A stretch of DNA of 64,000 bases, from NCBI RefSeq assembly GCF_001297705.1, contig NZ_LIRF01000003.1, positions 1,364,001-1,428,000 on the forward strand, read 5' to 3'. The DNA comes from Chryseobacterium sp. ERMR1:04 (lineage in GTDB: Bacteria > Bacteroidota > Bacteroidia > Flavobacteriales > Weeksellaceae). The notes beneath the pieces are model-generated. The model saw nothing but the letters and a program-made list of their open reading frames with translations, did no database searches and had not been told where the DNA came from. This document shows positions 9,214-18,703 of the stretch, one piece after another. A program made the position numbers and the translations under genes. Positions within the stretch are counted from its first letter, which is position 1. Each line of letters opens with the position of its first letter.

Positions 9214-10530
9214 TTATGTAAATATTTTATCTTCTTTTACATACTCTTTTTTGATACTTTCTAATAGCATCTCTACGCTTACTTTGTAACCAGGCTCTTC
9301 TAATGCAATTGTTTTTAAGCTTACATCTTGTATTATATTCATAATATTAGAACCGGTAAGTTCGTATCGTTTGGCAATTTGTTCTAAATCAATATCATCA
9401 AGCTGTAATTGTTCCGGTAAATTTTGCTGCCAGATACGCAGACGCTCTTCATGCTTTGGATTACTAAATTGTATACAACTATGAAAGCGTCGCATAAAGG
9501 CTTTATCCATATTATTTTTAAAGTTGGATGCTAGAATAATAAGCCCTGAGAACGTTTCTATTCTTTGTAATAAATAAGACACTTCCTGATTGGCATATTT
9601 ATCATGAGCATCTCGTACATTGGTTCGTTTTCCGAAAATAGCATCGGCCTCGTCAAAAAATAAAATCCAATTTTTATTTTCTGCTTTGTCAAATAATTTA
9701 GATAATTGCTTTTCTGTTTCACCAATGTACTTTGAGACCAACATGGAAACATCAACTCTAAAAACAGGACGTTGAGTGTATTTCCCTAAAAGGCTGGCGG
9801 CAAGAGTTTTCCCTGTTCCCGGCTCTCCATAAAACAACACCCGGAAGCCAGGCTTAAGTTTTTTCTGCATATCCCAATCTTCCATAAGAATTCGGCTGCT
9901 ATTGTACCAGGATTCAATACTTTGAAGTTCTTTTAATGTAGTTTGAGGAAGAATTAAATCGGTCCATGATCTACGGGTGTGTAGCTGCTCTGCCGGAAAA
10001 TCATTACTCATTTTTGGTAATAATTCTGATCCAAAAATTATCGTATTAAAAGCCTCTTGAGGAACACTTATCTGGCTATTCATTGCTATATTCTCTTGAA
10101 CTGAATTTGAAAAGACAATGAGCTCTTCTTTAATCAAAACCGAATTAGGATCGAAATAATCAAGTGCTTTCAATCGTTCTGAAATGCTATCTCCTCCTAA
10201 AATATATTGAACAGTTTGAATTGTTGAATAAAAGAGCCTCCCATTGTCATTAGTTGAACACAGGTCAAACAGAGGACTATTTGGAAATTCTAAATATATG
10301 CGCTTTAGCAATGATGGATCCAATCGTGGTAATAATGCCATTAATAGGATAATAACTTCTTGATGGGTAAACTCTTTCGCTGACATATAATCTCCCAATT
10401 GACAACCCGAATATTCATTAATACTAAATTCGGGCGCTCCTATATTAAAATATTCTGAAGAATTGTTGATACGCCATGTAATAACTTCTTCTAAATGAGT
10501 AAATAATTTTTGTAATTGTTTTGGTTCCAT
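9214..10530 (-). CDS. eCIS AAA+ ATPase (Afp15-like), copy 1
   Basis: 438 aa. Residues 1-200 are a helical N-terminal domain; the AAA+ core has Walker A GEPGTGKT (235-242), Walker B ILFFDEAD (289-296), an IFGKR segment and sensor-1 ILASNFKNN. The C-terminal lid begins ELTGSNIMNI. This is the eCIS ATPase family (Afp15/Pvc15), thought to act in assembly or cargo loading. A paralogue lies at 55.1 kb beside the tape measure gene; this copy stands among fibre and lysis genes. A copy of the repeated element is immediately upstream (10581-10680). Confidence 0.85.
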   Translation of the reverse strand: MEPKQLQKLFTHLEEVITWRINNSSEYFNIGAPEFSINEYSGCQLGDYMSAKEFTHQEVIILLMALLPRLDPSLLKRIYLEFPNSPLFDLCSTNDNGRLFYSTIQTVQYILGGDSISERLKALDYFDPNSVLIKEELIVFSNSVQENIAMNSQISVPQEAFNTIIFGSELLPKMSNDFPAEQLHTRRSWTDLILPQTTLKELQSIESWYNSSRILMEDWDMQKKLKPGFRVLFYGEPGTGKTLAASLLGKYTQRPVFRVDVSMLVSKYIGETEKQLSKLFDKAENKNWILFFDEADAIFGKRTNVRDAHDKYANQEVSYLLQRIETFSGLIILASNFKNNMDKAFMRRFHSCIQFSNPKHEERLRIWQQNLPEQLQLDDIDLEQIAKRYELTGSNIMNIIQDVSLKTIALEEPGYKVSVEMLLESIKKEYVKEDKIFT

Positions 10531-10580
10531 TGGTTTTTTTAGTCTTTTATTTTTTATGATTGTCCGTAATGTAGGTGAAT

Positions 10581-10680
10581 TGCTTTCTGGATCTAATTAC
10601 TATTTATAATTTACAGTCCAAAATTCATCCTTTTTTGCTCTTAGAAAAGTTTTTCACTTTCCCTATTCTATAATTGTAGT
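10581..10680 (-). promoter_or_regulatory. Repeated element, copy B, upstream of the AAA+ gene
   Basis: Contains CAAAATTCA (10619) and ATTCTATAATTG (10665), 46 bp apart, and a GCTTTCTGGATCTAATTACT stretch (10582 onward) matching the leader of copies C and D. It is diverged at the distal box (ATTGTAGT for GTTGCAGT). Lies 50-150 bp upstream of the ATPase start in the gene's orientation, consistent with a promoter/leader role. Confidence 0.5.
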
Positions 10681-10692
10681 AGCTCTTATTTT

Positions 10693-12276
10693 CTAATCAT
10701 AGACATAAATTTCAATAATTCCGACCTCACCTCCCATATCAATAGGAATATAAACTTCACCATGGGTAAGAATATTTAAGTTCACAAGGTCGTCATCAAA
10801 TCGTACCGCCATACAATCTACCAGAGATGATTTTTTAAATGGTATGTTTATTTTACTGTTGATAAAAACTCTACCTTTAGGAAAAGCTTTTCCTAACATT
10901 CCAGTATAAAATCCAACATCATTACGCTTCCAGCTAATTTTTCCGATTGTATTTTCTAATTCTATAAATTTAGGTTCATAGGAATTTTCATCTGTTTGCA
11001 ATAGAGCTCTGTAGATTTTGTAATTAGGTTTTACCCTCTCATCAACCCATCTTTTTTGAATAAATGAGTTGTCTTCATAGTTATCACCATAATATTCGGC
11101 TCCAACAACACCAGGACCATACGTAGGTGCTTTTACATCAATTCTATCTGACCCTTCCTTTAAGTTTATATATTTTTCTTTATCTTTTGTATCCTTATGC
11201 AATGATATTTGAGATGGATTTACAAGAATTTCACTTTTACTATCGCTCGATGGATCTCCTGAAGTCATGGCTGTATAGCCATTATTTACTGAAATAGAAG
11301 CTAATCCACTTTTAATTGCAACCACTTCTTTAGTAGAAAACTCAATATCTCTTGTTACAGGCTTTCCTGGTTCGGTACCTGATAAAGGAATATATCCTTG
11401 TGTGTTGCCAATACCATCAATTCTTTTCTCAACCCATCCTTTTTGTACAAATGAATTGTCTTGATAGTTGTCTCCGTAATATTCGGCTCCGAGCAAACCA
11501 GCCCCTTTTAAATCAGCTTTTATAACGATATGAGAGTTTTCATTTGAAATATCAATGAATTTTCTTTTATCATCTAAACCACTATTAAGAGAAATTCGAT
11601 TTGGATTTACACTCAGATTATTATTCTCTGTTCTTAGCTCAACAACACCTTTTGAAATTGATACTTCTGCTGTTCCGCTGATAATTTTATTTTCTCTATC
11701 AATTGAAAACTCGATATCTCCTTTTACAGGCTTTCCTGGTTCGGTTCCGGACAACGGTATAGAATATTGCGTATTTCCAAGGCCCCCAATTCTTTTCTCA
11801 ACCCAACTTTTTTGTACAAATGAGTTGTCTTCATAATGATCACCCCAATACCCTGTTCCCACTATACCTGGACCGTTATTATTAGAACCAACACTTATGT
11901 AGTTTTCAGAATCCGTAAAACTAATAAATTTACCATTTCCACCTACTGATTTACCCAGATACACTTTTGTTGCATCCATTCTAAAGTGAGCATTAGACAA
12001 ATCAGATTCATTGGGACCAATATACATGTCAACTACCCCATTGTTTACAATAACATTAGCGTTACCACTTTTAATTCTGCTTTCAGTGGTCGTTGAAAAT
12101 TCCATCACTCCCTTAAACGGAGAACCTGGTATCGTTCCATTAATCGGAATATAATTTGTAAAATCAGATAAAGGTTTATAACCTATCAAATTAGCATCGT
12201 TCATAACGGCTACTCTTTTAAAAGTATCATCAGCTAACAGAGTTCTTCTAATTTGGAGGTTTGAATCAAAACTCAA
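10693..12276 (-). CDS. Fibre protein, C-terminal part, separated from its N-terminal part by a frameshift
   Basis: 527 aa from a TTG at 12276, but the frame is open further back to about 12390 and joins the upstream frame at a G tract, so this is probably not a free-standing gene. Sequence shows three consecutive ~115-aa repeats, each with IPLSGTEPGKPV, an EFS strand, a SVNNG-type strand and a closing YYGDNYEDNSFVQK-W-E-R segment. The last ~100 residues are a distinct beta-rich head ending in EVGIIEIYVYD. Repeats followed by a head are typical of fibre shafts and tips. Confidence 0.6.
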   Translation of the reverse strand: MSFDSNLQIRRTLLADDTFKRVAVMNDANLIGYKPLSDFTNYIPINGTIPGSPFKGVMEFSTTTESRIKSGNANVIVNNGVVDMYIGPNESDLSNAHFRMDATKVYLGKSVGGNGKFISFTDSENYISVGSNNNGPGIVGTGYWGDHYEDNSFVQKSWVEKRIGGLGNTQYSIPLSGTEPGKPVKGDIEFSIDRENKIISGTAEVSISKGVVELRTENNNLSVNPNRISLNSGLDDKRKFIDISNENSHIVIKADLKGAGLLGAEYYGDNYQDNSFVQKGWVEKRIDGIGNTQGYIPLSGTEPGKPVTRDIEFSTKEVVAIKSGLASISVNNGYTAMTSGDPSSDSKSEILVNPSQISLHKDTKDKEKYINLKEGSDRIDVKAPTYGPGVVGAEYYGDNYEDNSFIQKRWVDERVKPNYKIYRALLQTDENSYEPKFIELENTIGKISWKRNDVGFYTGMLGKAFPKGRVFINSKINIPFKKSSLVDCMAVRFDDDLVNLNILTHGEVYIPIDMGGEVGIIEIYVYD

Positions 12277-12377
12277 AGTTCTGTTAATGAAATCTCCACC
12301 AATAAAAGGATTAACCAGATCATGCCTTACGTAATTCGGGTAACAATCAATAACTAATTTATAATAATTATAACCTC

Positions 12378-13715
12378 CTAAAGGCGCGTTCCCCCAATAA
12401 CAACATTACCATCACCATACGTTCCCATTGCATGAGTTGTAGTAGCTGTGCCAGCACCTATAAATGTATTATTGCCCCATAATCCAGAAGTTCCTTTTCC
12501 GTGATTGATTCCTGCTCCTGAACCTATAAATGTATTATCAGTACCTCTTGTTAGTTCTACTCCAGCATTCGAACCTATGAATGTGTTATAAGCCCCATCG
12601 GTATTTTTAAAACCTGTTTTCGTTCCCACGAAAACATTATCAGAGCCTGTTGTTGTTACTGCTCCAACTTGGTTACCCAAAAAAGCGTTTCGACTTCCCG
12701 TTGATATTTTAGAACCAGAATAGCTACCAACAACGCTATTGTAATTACCGGAAGTTAGATTATCAAGAGATTGAAAGCCAATACCAACATTCACAATTCC
12801 TGTAGCCGGATCAGTATCAGGATCTTTTTTTGTGATGTAAAGATTAAAATTCGTTTTGTTTATCCCAAAATAATAAGGATCGGTTTCTTCTCCAAACTTA
12901 ATAGATTTAGGAGTATAATTCCCTCTGTTTACAACTGATTTTAACGTTTCATCGGCTAATAACTCAGTTGTTGTAACTCCCGATTGTCTTTTGATATAAA
13001 ATTTCCCATCTGCAGCCGGCTTATCTACTTTCCCATTCAAAGAAGACTGTAAACCTTCTACCATTCCGATAGTAACATTTGAAATTCCTGTAGGTAAATA
13101 GTTAGATTTATCTGTTTTTTCACCTCCTTTGAACATATAAAGAGAATAATTATCTTTATTCACCGGAATAGCAATAAAGTCGTTATCTTCAAAAACATAA
13201 GCGCCTGAATGCTCTGCAAACTCTGAAATTGTAGCCTCAACAACTTCTATTAAAGTCGTTAAACCTAAAGCTTCTATTTTTTCTGCTAAGATATTTCCGT
13301 TATTGTCTGTGTAATCTCCATAGGACATAAACATATCATTGCTCTGAACTCTGGTATAAACATTTCCAAATTCAGAAATATTTCCAAACTCATCATAAGC
13401 ATCTACCGTTGCAATATTGGGAGGAAGGCTTCCTACTCCAAGCTTTGTTTTCCAAGATTGTACATTTTCATTACTTAGATTAGATGCATCTTTTTTAGCT
13501 AAATAGTTAGCATGAGAGTCCGGGTTTGAAATATGGGTTTCAAAAATGTTCTTGTCTGTCTTATTCTGTAATAGATTATCTAATCCTATAATTTTATTGG
13601 TCGGAATAGATTCACCCTTGTGCCAGAATGAAGACCAGGAATCCTCAAACTGTTGCTGAGTTGGAAATTCATTAGTTTTGAAGTAACTGTATATTTTATC
13701 TAATGGTATTGACAT
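12378..13715 (-). CDS. Fibre protein with docking motif, N-terminal part of a frameshifted gene
   Basis: Residues 1-37 carry the docking motif (YFKTNEFPTQ, QF, SFWHKGESIP). Residues 110-240 are nearly the same as those of the next fibre (13759-15627), then the sequence diverges. From about 330 there are beta-roll repeats of the type NTFIGSNAG, as in YadA-like heads. The frame ends at GGTRL, right after a run of five G (12391-12395, as C on the plus strand). With six G it would continue in the 10693-12276 frame through 38 extra codons (GNAPLGGYNYYKLVIDC), giving one protein of about 1007 aa. Confidence 0.65.
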   Translation of the reverse strand: MSIPLDKIYSYFKTNEFPTQQQFEDSWSSFWHKGESIPTNKIIGLDNLLQNKTDKNIFETHISNPDSHANYLAKKDASNLSNENVQSWKTKLGVGSLPPNIATVDAYDEFGNISEFGNVYTRVQSNDMFMSYGDYTDNNGNILAEKIEALGLTTLIEVVEATISEFAEHSGAYVFEDNDFIAIPVNKDNYSLYMFKGGEKTDKSNYLPTGISNVTIGMVEGLQSSLNGKVDKPAADGKFYIKRQSGVTTTELLADETLKSVVNRGNYTPKSIKFGEETDPYYFGINKTNFNLYITKKDPDTDPATGIVNVGIGFQSLDNLTSGNYNSVVGSYSGSKISTGSRNAFLGNQVGAVTTTGSDNVFVGTKTGFKNTDGAYNTFIGSNAGVELTRGTDNTFIGSGAGINHGKGTSGLWGNNTFIGAGTATTTHAMGTYGDGNVVIGGTRL

Positions 13716-13758
13716 GAGATTGTTTTTATTGGATAATTTTGATAAATTTATTTTGCAT

Positions 13759-15627
13759 TTAAAATGTAAATGCTTGAACTATTGAGCCGTTAATAGTTTT
13801 CTGCGTAGTACCATTAGAAACAGCGAGAGATAATGAAATAGCTTCTGTTGTTGATGATATAGATTGAATTATTGTAACACTTCCAATCGTTAAAAATTGA
13901 GTATATATATTTCCTGTTCTCATAATTATAATATTAGCATTTAGTTGATTTGTATACCCTGGTTCTATTCTTGTTGCAGTTGATAATATATTATTCCATA
14001 CAAGTACAGATTGATACTGACCGCTTTTAGTACTCGAATTAATTACCCTCAAAAATGAATTATCTGTTAAGGAAATTGGAATGTTACTTTGTAAAAGTCC
14101 CAAGTAACCGTAAAAATCATAAATATCATTATAACTGTTAGTTCCTACCTGAGAAAGAGACATATTAATTTCTAAATAGAAATTTGTATTACTATCGAAA
14201 ATAGAATTACTTTTAGCAGCAGCAACAATTATATTAGGTTCATATGCATAAACTTTATTTGCTGTATTTGAGTTATAAGAGAATAATCCACCATTAGTCG
14301 TTAAAACATTTCCTTCCTGCCCAGCTGTAAAAGCTCTAGTTTCCCAAGTTAAAGTATTAATATCGATACTATCAATATTAGAAACTACATTAACAAAGCT
14401 AGTCGTTCTGTGAACTTGTACTGTGGGACTAGTAATTCTTACCATCAAATTATACTGAGTATTGGGCTGTAAAGAATCTCCATAAATAGAAACAATCATA
14501 GATTTACCATCAGCAAACGTTTGAAATCCTAAACAATTAATTTCTCCTATTCCAATAGCATTTCCAATAGGAATAAATTTAATAGAGGTTGTAGTAGGAT
14601 TTACATTCAAATTCAGCCCCTGAAGAACAAGGTACCTTACCACATGATTATTTTTCATTACAGTTGGTGTAATACTATATACATTCAAAGAGCCATTAGA
14701 ATATTGGCTATTCCAATCAATTCCGAATTGTTCCTTTTGGGTCGAAGTTAAGATAGAAGGTAATTTCAAAAATTCTGTTGACAAATCTTCAACTGTTAGA
14801 ACCGTTTTTTTTGTTCCTGCACCGTCAGTAAATAACAGCTTTTTATTAAAGTATGTTATTTGATTAATCAATGTTTCCGTATTCTCATCAAGTACAATTG
14901 CTTTAGAACGAATCCTACCATTATTCAAATGAAACATTTCTGTTGGTGAAGCTGTATCTACACCAAGTTTACCCGCATTGTAATATACGTTTGATCCTTT
15001 AAAATCACTTCCGTCCCATGATAATAAATAGTTAGCAACCGGTGATATAGGTGCATAAACAGGTTCTGAACCAAGTCCTTTGATAAAAAAACTGCCATTC
15101 CCTGAAGGTTTATTCATTTTCGTATTTAGGGCAGCCTGTAATCCTTCCACCATTCCGATTGTTACGTTGGAAATACCTGTTGGAAGATAATTAGTCTTAT
15201 CCGTTTTTGCTCCGCCTTTAAATAGATACAATGAAAAATTACCACTGCTGTCGGGAATTGCTATAAAGTCATTATCCTCAAATTTATATGAACCTGAATG
15301 GTCTGCAAAATTCGAAATTGTAGTTTCAACAGCTTCTATAAGTGTGGTTAAACCTAATGCTTCTATTTTCTCTGCTAAGATATTGCCGTTATTGTCCGTA
15401 TAATCTCCGTAAGACATAAACATATCATTACTCTGATTTTTGGTGTATACATTTCCTAATTTAGAAATGTTTCCAGATTCATCATAATCATCCACAGTAG
15501 CGGTATTAACTGGAATAATAACCTCATCCTTGTGCCAGAATGAAGACCATGAATCCTCAAACTGTTGCTGAGTTGGAAACTTATTAGCTTTGAAGTAGCT
15601 GTATATTTTATCTAATGGTATTGACAT
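13759..15627 (-). CDS. Fibre protein with docking motif (622 aa)
   Basis: Starts with the same docking segment as its downstream neighbour (YFKANKFPTQ, QF, SFWHKDE) and shares a long near-identical stretch (NVYTKNQSNDMFMSYGDYTD to VTIGMVEGLQ, about residues 58-165). It lacks the ~40-residue helical piece found in the 13.7-kb gene. The rest (170-622) is unrelated to the neighbour: a short shaft with SWDGSDFKGSNVYYNAGKLG, then several beta-rich domains. Common N-terminus plus different tips means alternative fibres for the same attachment site. Confidence 0.65.
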   Translation of the reverse strand: MSIPLDKIYSYFKANKFPTQQQFEDSWSSFWHKDEVIIPVNTATVDDYDESGNISKLGNVYTKNQSNDMFMSYGDYTDNNGNILAEKIEALGLTTLIEAVETTISNFADHSGSYKFEDNDFIAIPDSSGNFSLYLFKGGAKTDKTNYLPTGISNVTIGMVEGLQAALNTKMNKPSGNGSFFIKGLGSEPVYAPISPVANYLLSWDGSDFKGSNVYYNAGKLGVDTASPTEMFHLNNGRIRSKAIVLDENTETLINQITYFNKKLLFTDGAGTKKTVLTVEDLSTEFLKLPSILTSTQKEQFGIDWNSQYSNGSLNVYSITPTVMKNNHVVRYLVLQGLNLNVNPTTTSIKFIPIGNAIGIGEINCLGFQTFADGKSMIVSIYGDSLQPNTQYNLMVRITSPTVQVHRTTSFVNVVSNIDSIDINTLTWETRAFTAGQEGNVLTTNGGLFSYNSNTANKVYAYEPNIIVAAAKSNSIFDSNTNFYLEINMSLSQVGTNSYNDIYDFYGYLGLLQSNIPISLTDNSFLRVINSSTKSGQYQSVLVWNNILSTATRIEPGYTNQLNANIIIMRTGNIYTQFLTIGSVTIIQSISSTTEAISLSLAVSNGTTQKTINGSIVQAFTF

Positions 15628-16039
15628 GAGATTGTTTTTTGGAGTTATTTTAATGAATATTACAGAAAAGTATATTCATAATTGTAAATTGTCATAAGTG
15701 AGATGTTAATTAATATCGTTACGGAGAATTATTTGTAATCTTTATTGCAAATCCATCATTGCATTCTTACAAAGAGTCAAGGATAAATTCGAATTTCTAA
15801 TGGAAAGATTGGAATCAAGATCCCCATGGGATATCAAGCGTTGTGGAAATTTCACCAATGACTGTCACTTTTAGATCAATTATTTTTGATAAAAGCTTTT
15901 AATAGAGTATTTTGTAATTCCTGACTCTTAAAAAGCTGAGATCAATAGGTTGCCCTTGGATAATTACGGTAGAATAATGATTATAGTATCATTATTAAAA
16001 AAAGGTATAAGCTATTTTACTTAAATAGTTTAAATTTTA
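15628..16039. other. Intergenic region between fibre genes
   Basis: 412 bp with no gene seen. A 9-bp inverted repeat AATAATGAT / ATCATTATT (15973-15996) lies just beyond the 16040 gene stop and may end its transcript. The sequence next to it (a run of A then GGTATAAG) resembles the sequence after the frameshifted paralogue near 17125, so the flanks were duplicated along with the gene. No copy of the repeated element was found here. Confidence 0.4.
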
Positions 16040-16891
16040 TTAATTCATAGGTGCATAGTCACATTCAATTCTTATATTTCGAACTCTTACTGCTTGCCCT
16101 CCCCAAGTATTTTGATTATTTTGTCCAGCATTTAAATAAGCTATCATTAAAAGACTTTCATTATCTGCGTCAAAGAGTTTACACTCTATAGATTGCCCAA
16201 TTTCCCGAAGGTCTGTATTGTATAAGAAAGTTAAATCATCCCACATATTATAATGGTTGGTAACACTATCCTCAGTTCTGTACTTATCACCCCAAAAACC
16301 TCCCTGTGCTTTATACTCTATAGATACTTCAGTTTTATTTACAAACTTAATTTTTGTGTTTATAATGTTTATTTGCTGTCCAAAATCTATCTTGCTCATA
16401 TTTAAGCTAAAAGAATCACCCTCTAATTTTCCAAATTCAAATCCATCAAGAATTTCAGGAAGATTATTTCCAAATAGTATACTCATCCAATATCCTTGAT
16501 TTATTTGATAATTCATTGTATAGTATGCGGTTTTTCCTAATCCTTTTTTCGGAAAATCTTTTGCTTTAATAGTATAGGGGGCATCGCCAAAGAAATATCG
16601 CTTTTCTTGTTTTTGAGTATTACCTGTTGTGATCACCTGATCTTCTTCATTCTTTGAGCTTACAACTATGGAGAATTTTTGATCTTCAATGCCACTTACG
16701 AAATAGGAAAGATATCCGTTATCAATCGCTGCCAAACTATTCGCAAGAATTGCCACTTCTTTACTGGTTGGCACATCTTCTCTATGCCTTAAAGAATCTA
16801 TCAAATCTGAAAATTGACTTTGTATCGGATGTTTACCCGTTTCAAAATAGGTTTTTAATTGCTCTCTTGTGGTTACTTCATTTTTTTTCAT
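16040..16891 (-). CDS. Short fibre-like protein with docking motif (283 aa)
   Basis: N-terminus: REQLKTYFETGKHPIQ, then SQF, DSLRHREDVP, the more divergent form of the docking motif. Residues 55-283 form a beta-rich domain with FGDAPYTIKAKDFPKKGLG and a C-terminal RVRNIRIECDY strand. It is paralogous over its full length to the broken gene at 17179-18047. Upstream it has element copy C and a leader shared with the paralogue. Probably a side fibre or tip; the specific function is unknown. Confidence 0.6.
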   Translation of the reverse strand: MKKNEVTTREQLKTYFETGKHPIQSQFSDLIDSLRHREDVPTSKEVAILANSLAAIDNGYLSYFVSGIEDQKFSIVVSSKNEEDQVITTGNTQKQEKRYFFGDAPYTIKAKDFPKKGLGKTAYYTMNYQINQGYWMSILFGNNLPEILDGFEFGKLEGDSFSLNMSKIDFGQQINIINTKIKFVNKTEVSIEYKAQGGFWGDKYRTEDSVTNHYNMWDDLTFLYNTDLREIGQSIECKLFDADNESLLMIAYLNAGQNNQNTWGGQAVRVRNIRIECDYAPMN

Positions 16892-16930
16892 AATACTTTA
16901 CAATTGTTTTCTGCTTATGTTCTTAGTATA

Positions 16931-17030
16931 ATGCTTTTTGGATCTAGTTATTATTTATATTTTAAAGCTCAAAATTCATCTTTTTTTATTCTTATAAATT
17001 TTTTTGACCTTGCTATTCTGTAGTTGCTGC
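16931..17030 (-). promoter_or_regulatory. Repeated element, copy C, with conserved leader
   Basis: Includes ATGCTTTTTGGATCTAGTTA (16931 onward), CAAAATTCA (16970) and CTATTCTGTAGTTGC (17013 onward), 45 bp between the last two boxes. The hairpin segment reads TTATTCTTATAA, where copies D1-D3 have TTTCATTCTTATGAAA: the loop is kept while both arms change, which suggests pairing matters. Situated 40-140 bp upstream of the 16891 start. Confidence 0.55.
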
Positions 17031-17178
17031 TAACCTTATTTTTTTAGTTTGAGGTATAAATTTCATTAATATGAAGTATTTTTGGATGATATATTTAGAA
17101 TAAGTATATCTGGCACTATTAATTAAAAAGGTATAAAGTTTTTAAGATGTTGGTTTTATTCAACTATTTTCAGTTTCA

Positions 17179-18047
17179 TTATTCCATGTTTTCATAATAA
17201 TTACATTCGATTCTTACATTTCTGATTCCATATTCTGTACCGCCGCCAGAAACATTTATATTATTTTGTCTAGCAACTAAGTAAGCTGTCGTTAAAAGTT
17301 GGTCATTATCCTCATTATAAACCTTGCATTCTATGGACTTATCAATTTCCCTAAGGTCTGCTTTATAATTAAAAGTCAAGTAATCTCCTATATCGTAATG
17401 ATTGGTAAGAATATCTTTAGCTGTATATATATGGCTCCACATACTTCCACTTCCATATGTCATATATTGAATCGGTACTTCAGTTTTATTAATAAACTTA
17501 ATATTTGTATTTACAATACTTATTTTTTTCCATAATCTATCTTGTTTATTTCAATAGTAAACTGTTTCCCTTTAAGAATTCCAAATTCAAATTTGTCAGG
17601 AATCGTAGGCAGGTTATTTCCGAACAGTCTATACATCATATAGTTTAAATCAGTTTGGTAACGCAAATAATAGTATTCGGTTTCTTTTAATCCTTCCGCT
17701 GAAAATTCTTTTGTTTTAATGGTATAGGGTGCACTTCCTACGAAATATTTTTTTACTCCTTCATAGTTATTACTTTTACCCACAATGATTATTTGATCTT
17801 CTTCATCCTGTGAACTAACCACTATAGGGAATTTTTCATCCTCCGAGTTGTAATTCAAATAGGAAATGAATGCATTATCAATAGATGCCAAGTTATTAGC
17901 AAGGAGTATCATTTCTTTACTGGTCAGCACATCTTCTTTAAGTCTTAAAGAATCTAACAAATCTGAAAATTGACTTTCTGTAGGATGTTTACCTGTTTCA
18001 AAATAGGTTTTTAATTGTTCTCTTGTGGTTACTTCATTTTTTTCCAT
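17179..18047 (-). pseudogene. Short fibre-like protein with docking motif, broken by a frameshift
   Basis: Two frames (18047-17520 and 17463-17179, joined through the gap) together match the 283-aa protein at 16040-16891 end to end. The first ends NKIDYGKK-stop at a run of seven A (T on the plus strand, 17523-17529). With eight A the reading continues ISIVNTNIKFINKTEVPIQY into the second frame, giving about 289 aa. The N-terminus carries the docking motif (YFETGKHPTE, QF, DSLRLKEDV). It may be a decayed copy, a slippery gene that is still expressed in part, or an assembly error. Confidence 0.7.
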
Positions 18048-18120
18048 AATACTTTACTATTCTTTATCGCTTATGTTCTTTGGATGATGCTTTTTGGATC
18101 TAGTTATTATTTCCGTTTTA

Positions 18121-18520
18121 AAGCTCAAAATTCATTATTTTTTCATTCTTATGAAAGTTTTTTGCCCTCCCTATTCTGTAGTTGCAGTACCCTTCATTTT
18201 TTCAAAGCAAGATGATTGATTGTTTAATTTCAAAGCTCAAAATTCATTATTTTTTCATTCTTATGAAAGTTTTTTGCCCTCCGTAATCTGTAGTTGCAGT
18301 ACCCTTCCTTTTTTCAAAGCAAGATGATTGATTGCTTAATTTCAAAGCTCAAAATTCATTATTTTTTCATTCTTATGAAAGTTTTTTGCCCTCCCTAATC
18401 TGTAGTTGCAGTACTCTTTATTTTTTCAGCAGCGGATGATTCGTTGCTTAGTTTCAAAGGTTAAAATTCCTCTTTTTCTCCTGTGATTTTTTTGACCTCT
18501 CTATTCTGCAATTGGAGTAA
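18121..18520 (-). repeat. Four tandem 112-bp units carrying the repeated element (copies D1-D4)
   Basis: Units begin at 18121, 18233, 18345 and 18457, a constant 112-bp step. D1-D3 are nearly identical: AAAGCTCAAAATTCATTA, a TTTCATTCTTATGAAA stem, GTTTTTTGCCCTCC, and TCTGTAGTTGCAGTAC, then a spacer with CAAAGCAAGATGATTGATTG. D4 is diverged and truncated. D1 continues into a leader (GCTTTTTGGATCTAGTTATT at about 18090) shared with copies B and C. The array sits directly upstream of the frameshifted fibre gene 18047. It looks like a multiplied promoter or regulator-binding element. Confidence 0.7.
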
Positions 18521-18623
18521 TAACACTGCGAGTGAAGCTATGAACAGGCAGAACTACACCCTAGAAGATTTTTGCGTAACTGTATTGATAGAATTTTTTT
18601 TAACCAACTTCCTGTTGATTATC

Positions 18624-18670
18624 AAAAAAAACAAAGGCTCAGATTATAAAATCCAAGCCTTGCTTTTTTT
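18624..18670 (-). terminator. Hairpin after the beta-flower gene
   Basis: AAGGCT (18634-18639) pairs with AGCCTT (18656-18661), extended by GAT/ATC past a small mismatch, with A-rich and T-rich flanks on the two sides. It lies 34 bp beyond the stop of the minus-strand gene 18704-19114. Confidence 0.6.
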
Positions 18671-18703
18671 AACTTATATCCTCAATTAGGACAATACGAT
18701 CTT

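Noticed and set aside
18121..18520. CRISPR array
   Set aside because: The 112-bp units repeat over their whole length with no variable spacers and no cas genes; it is a plain tandem repeat.
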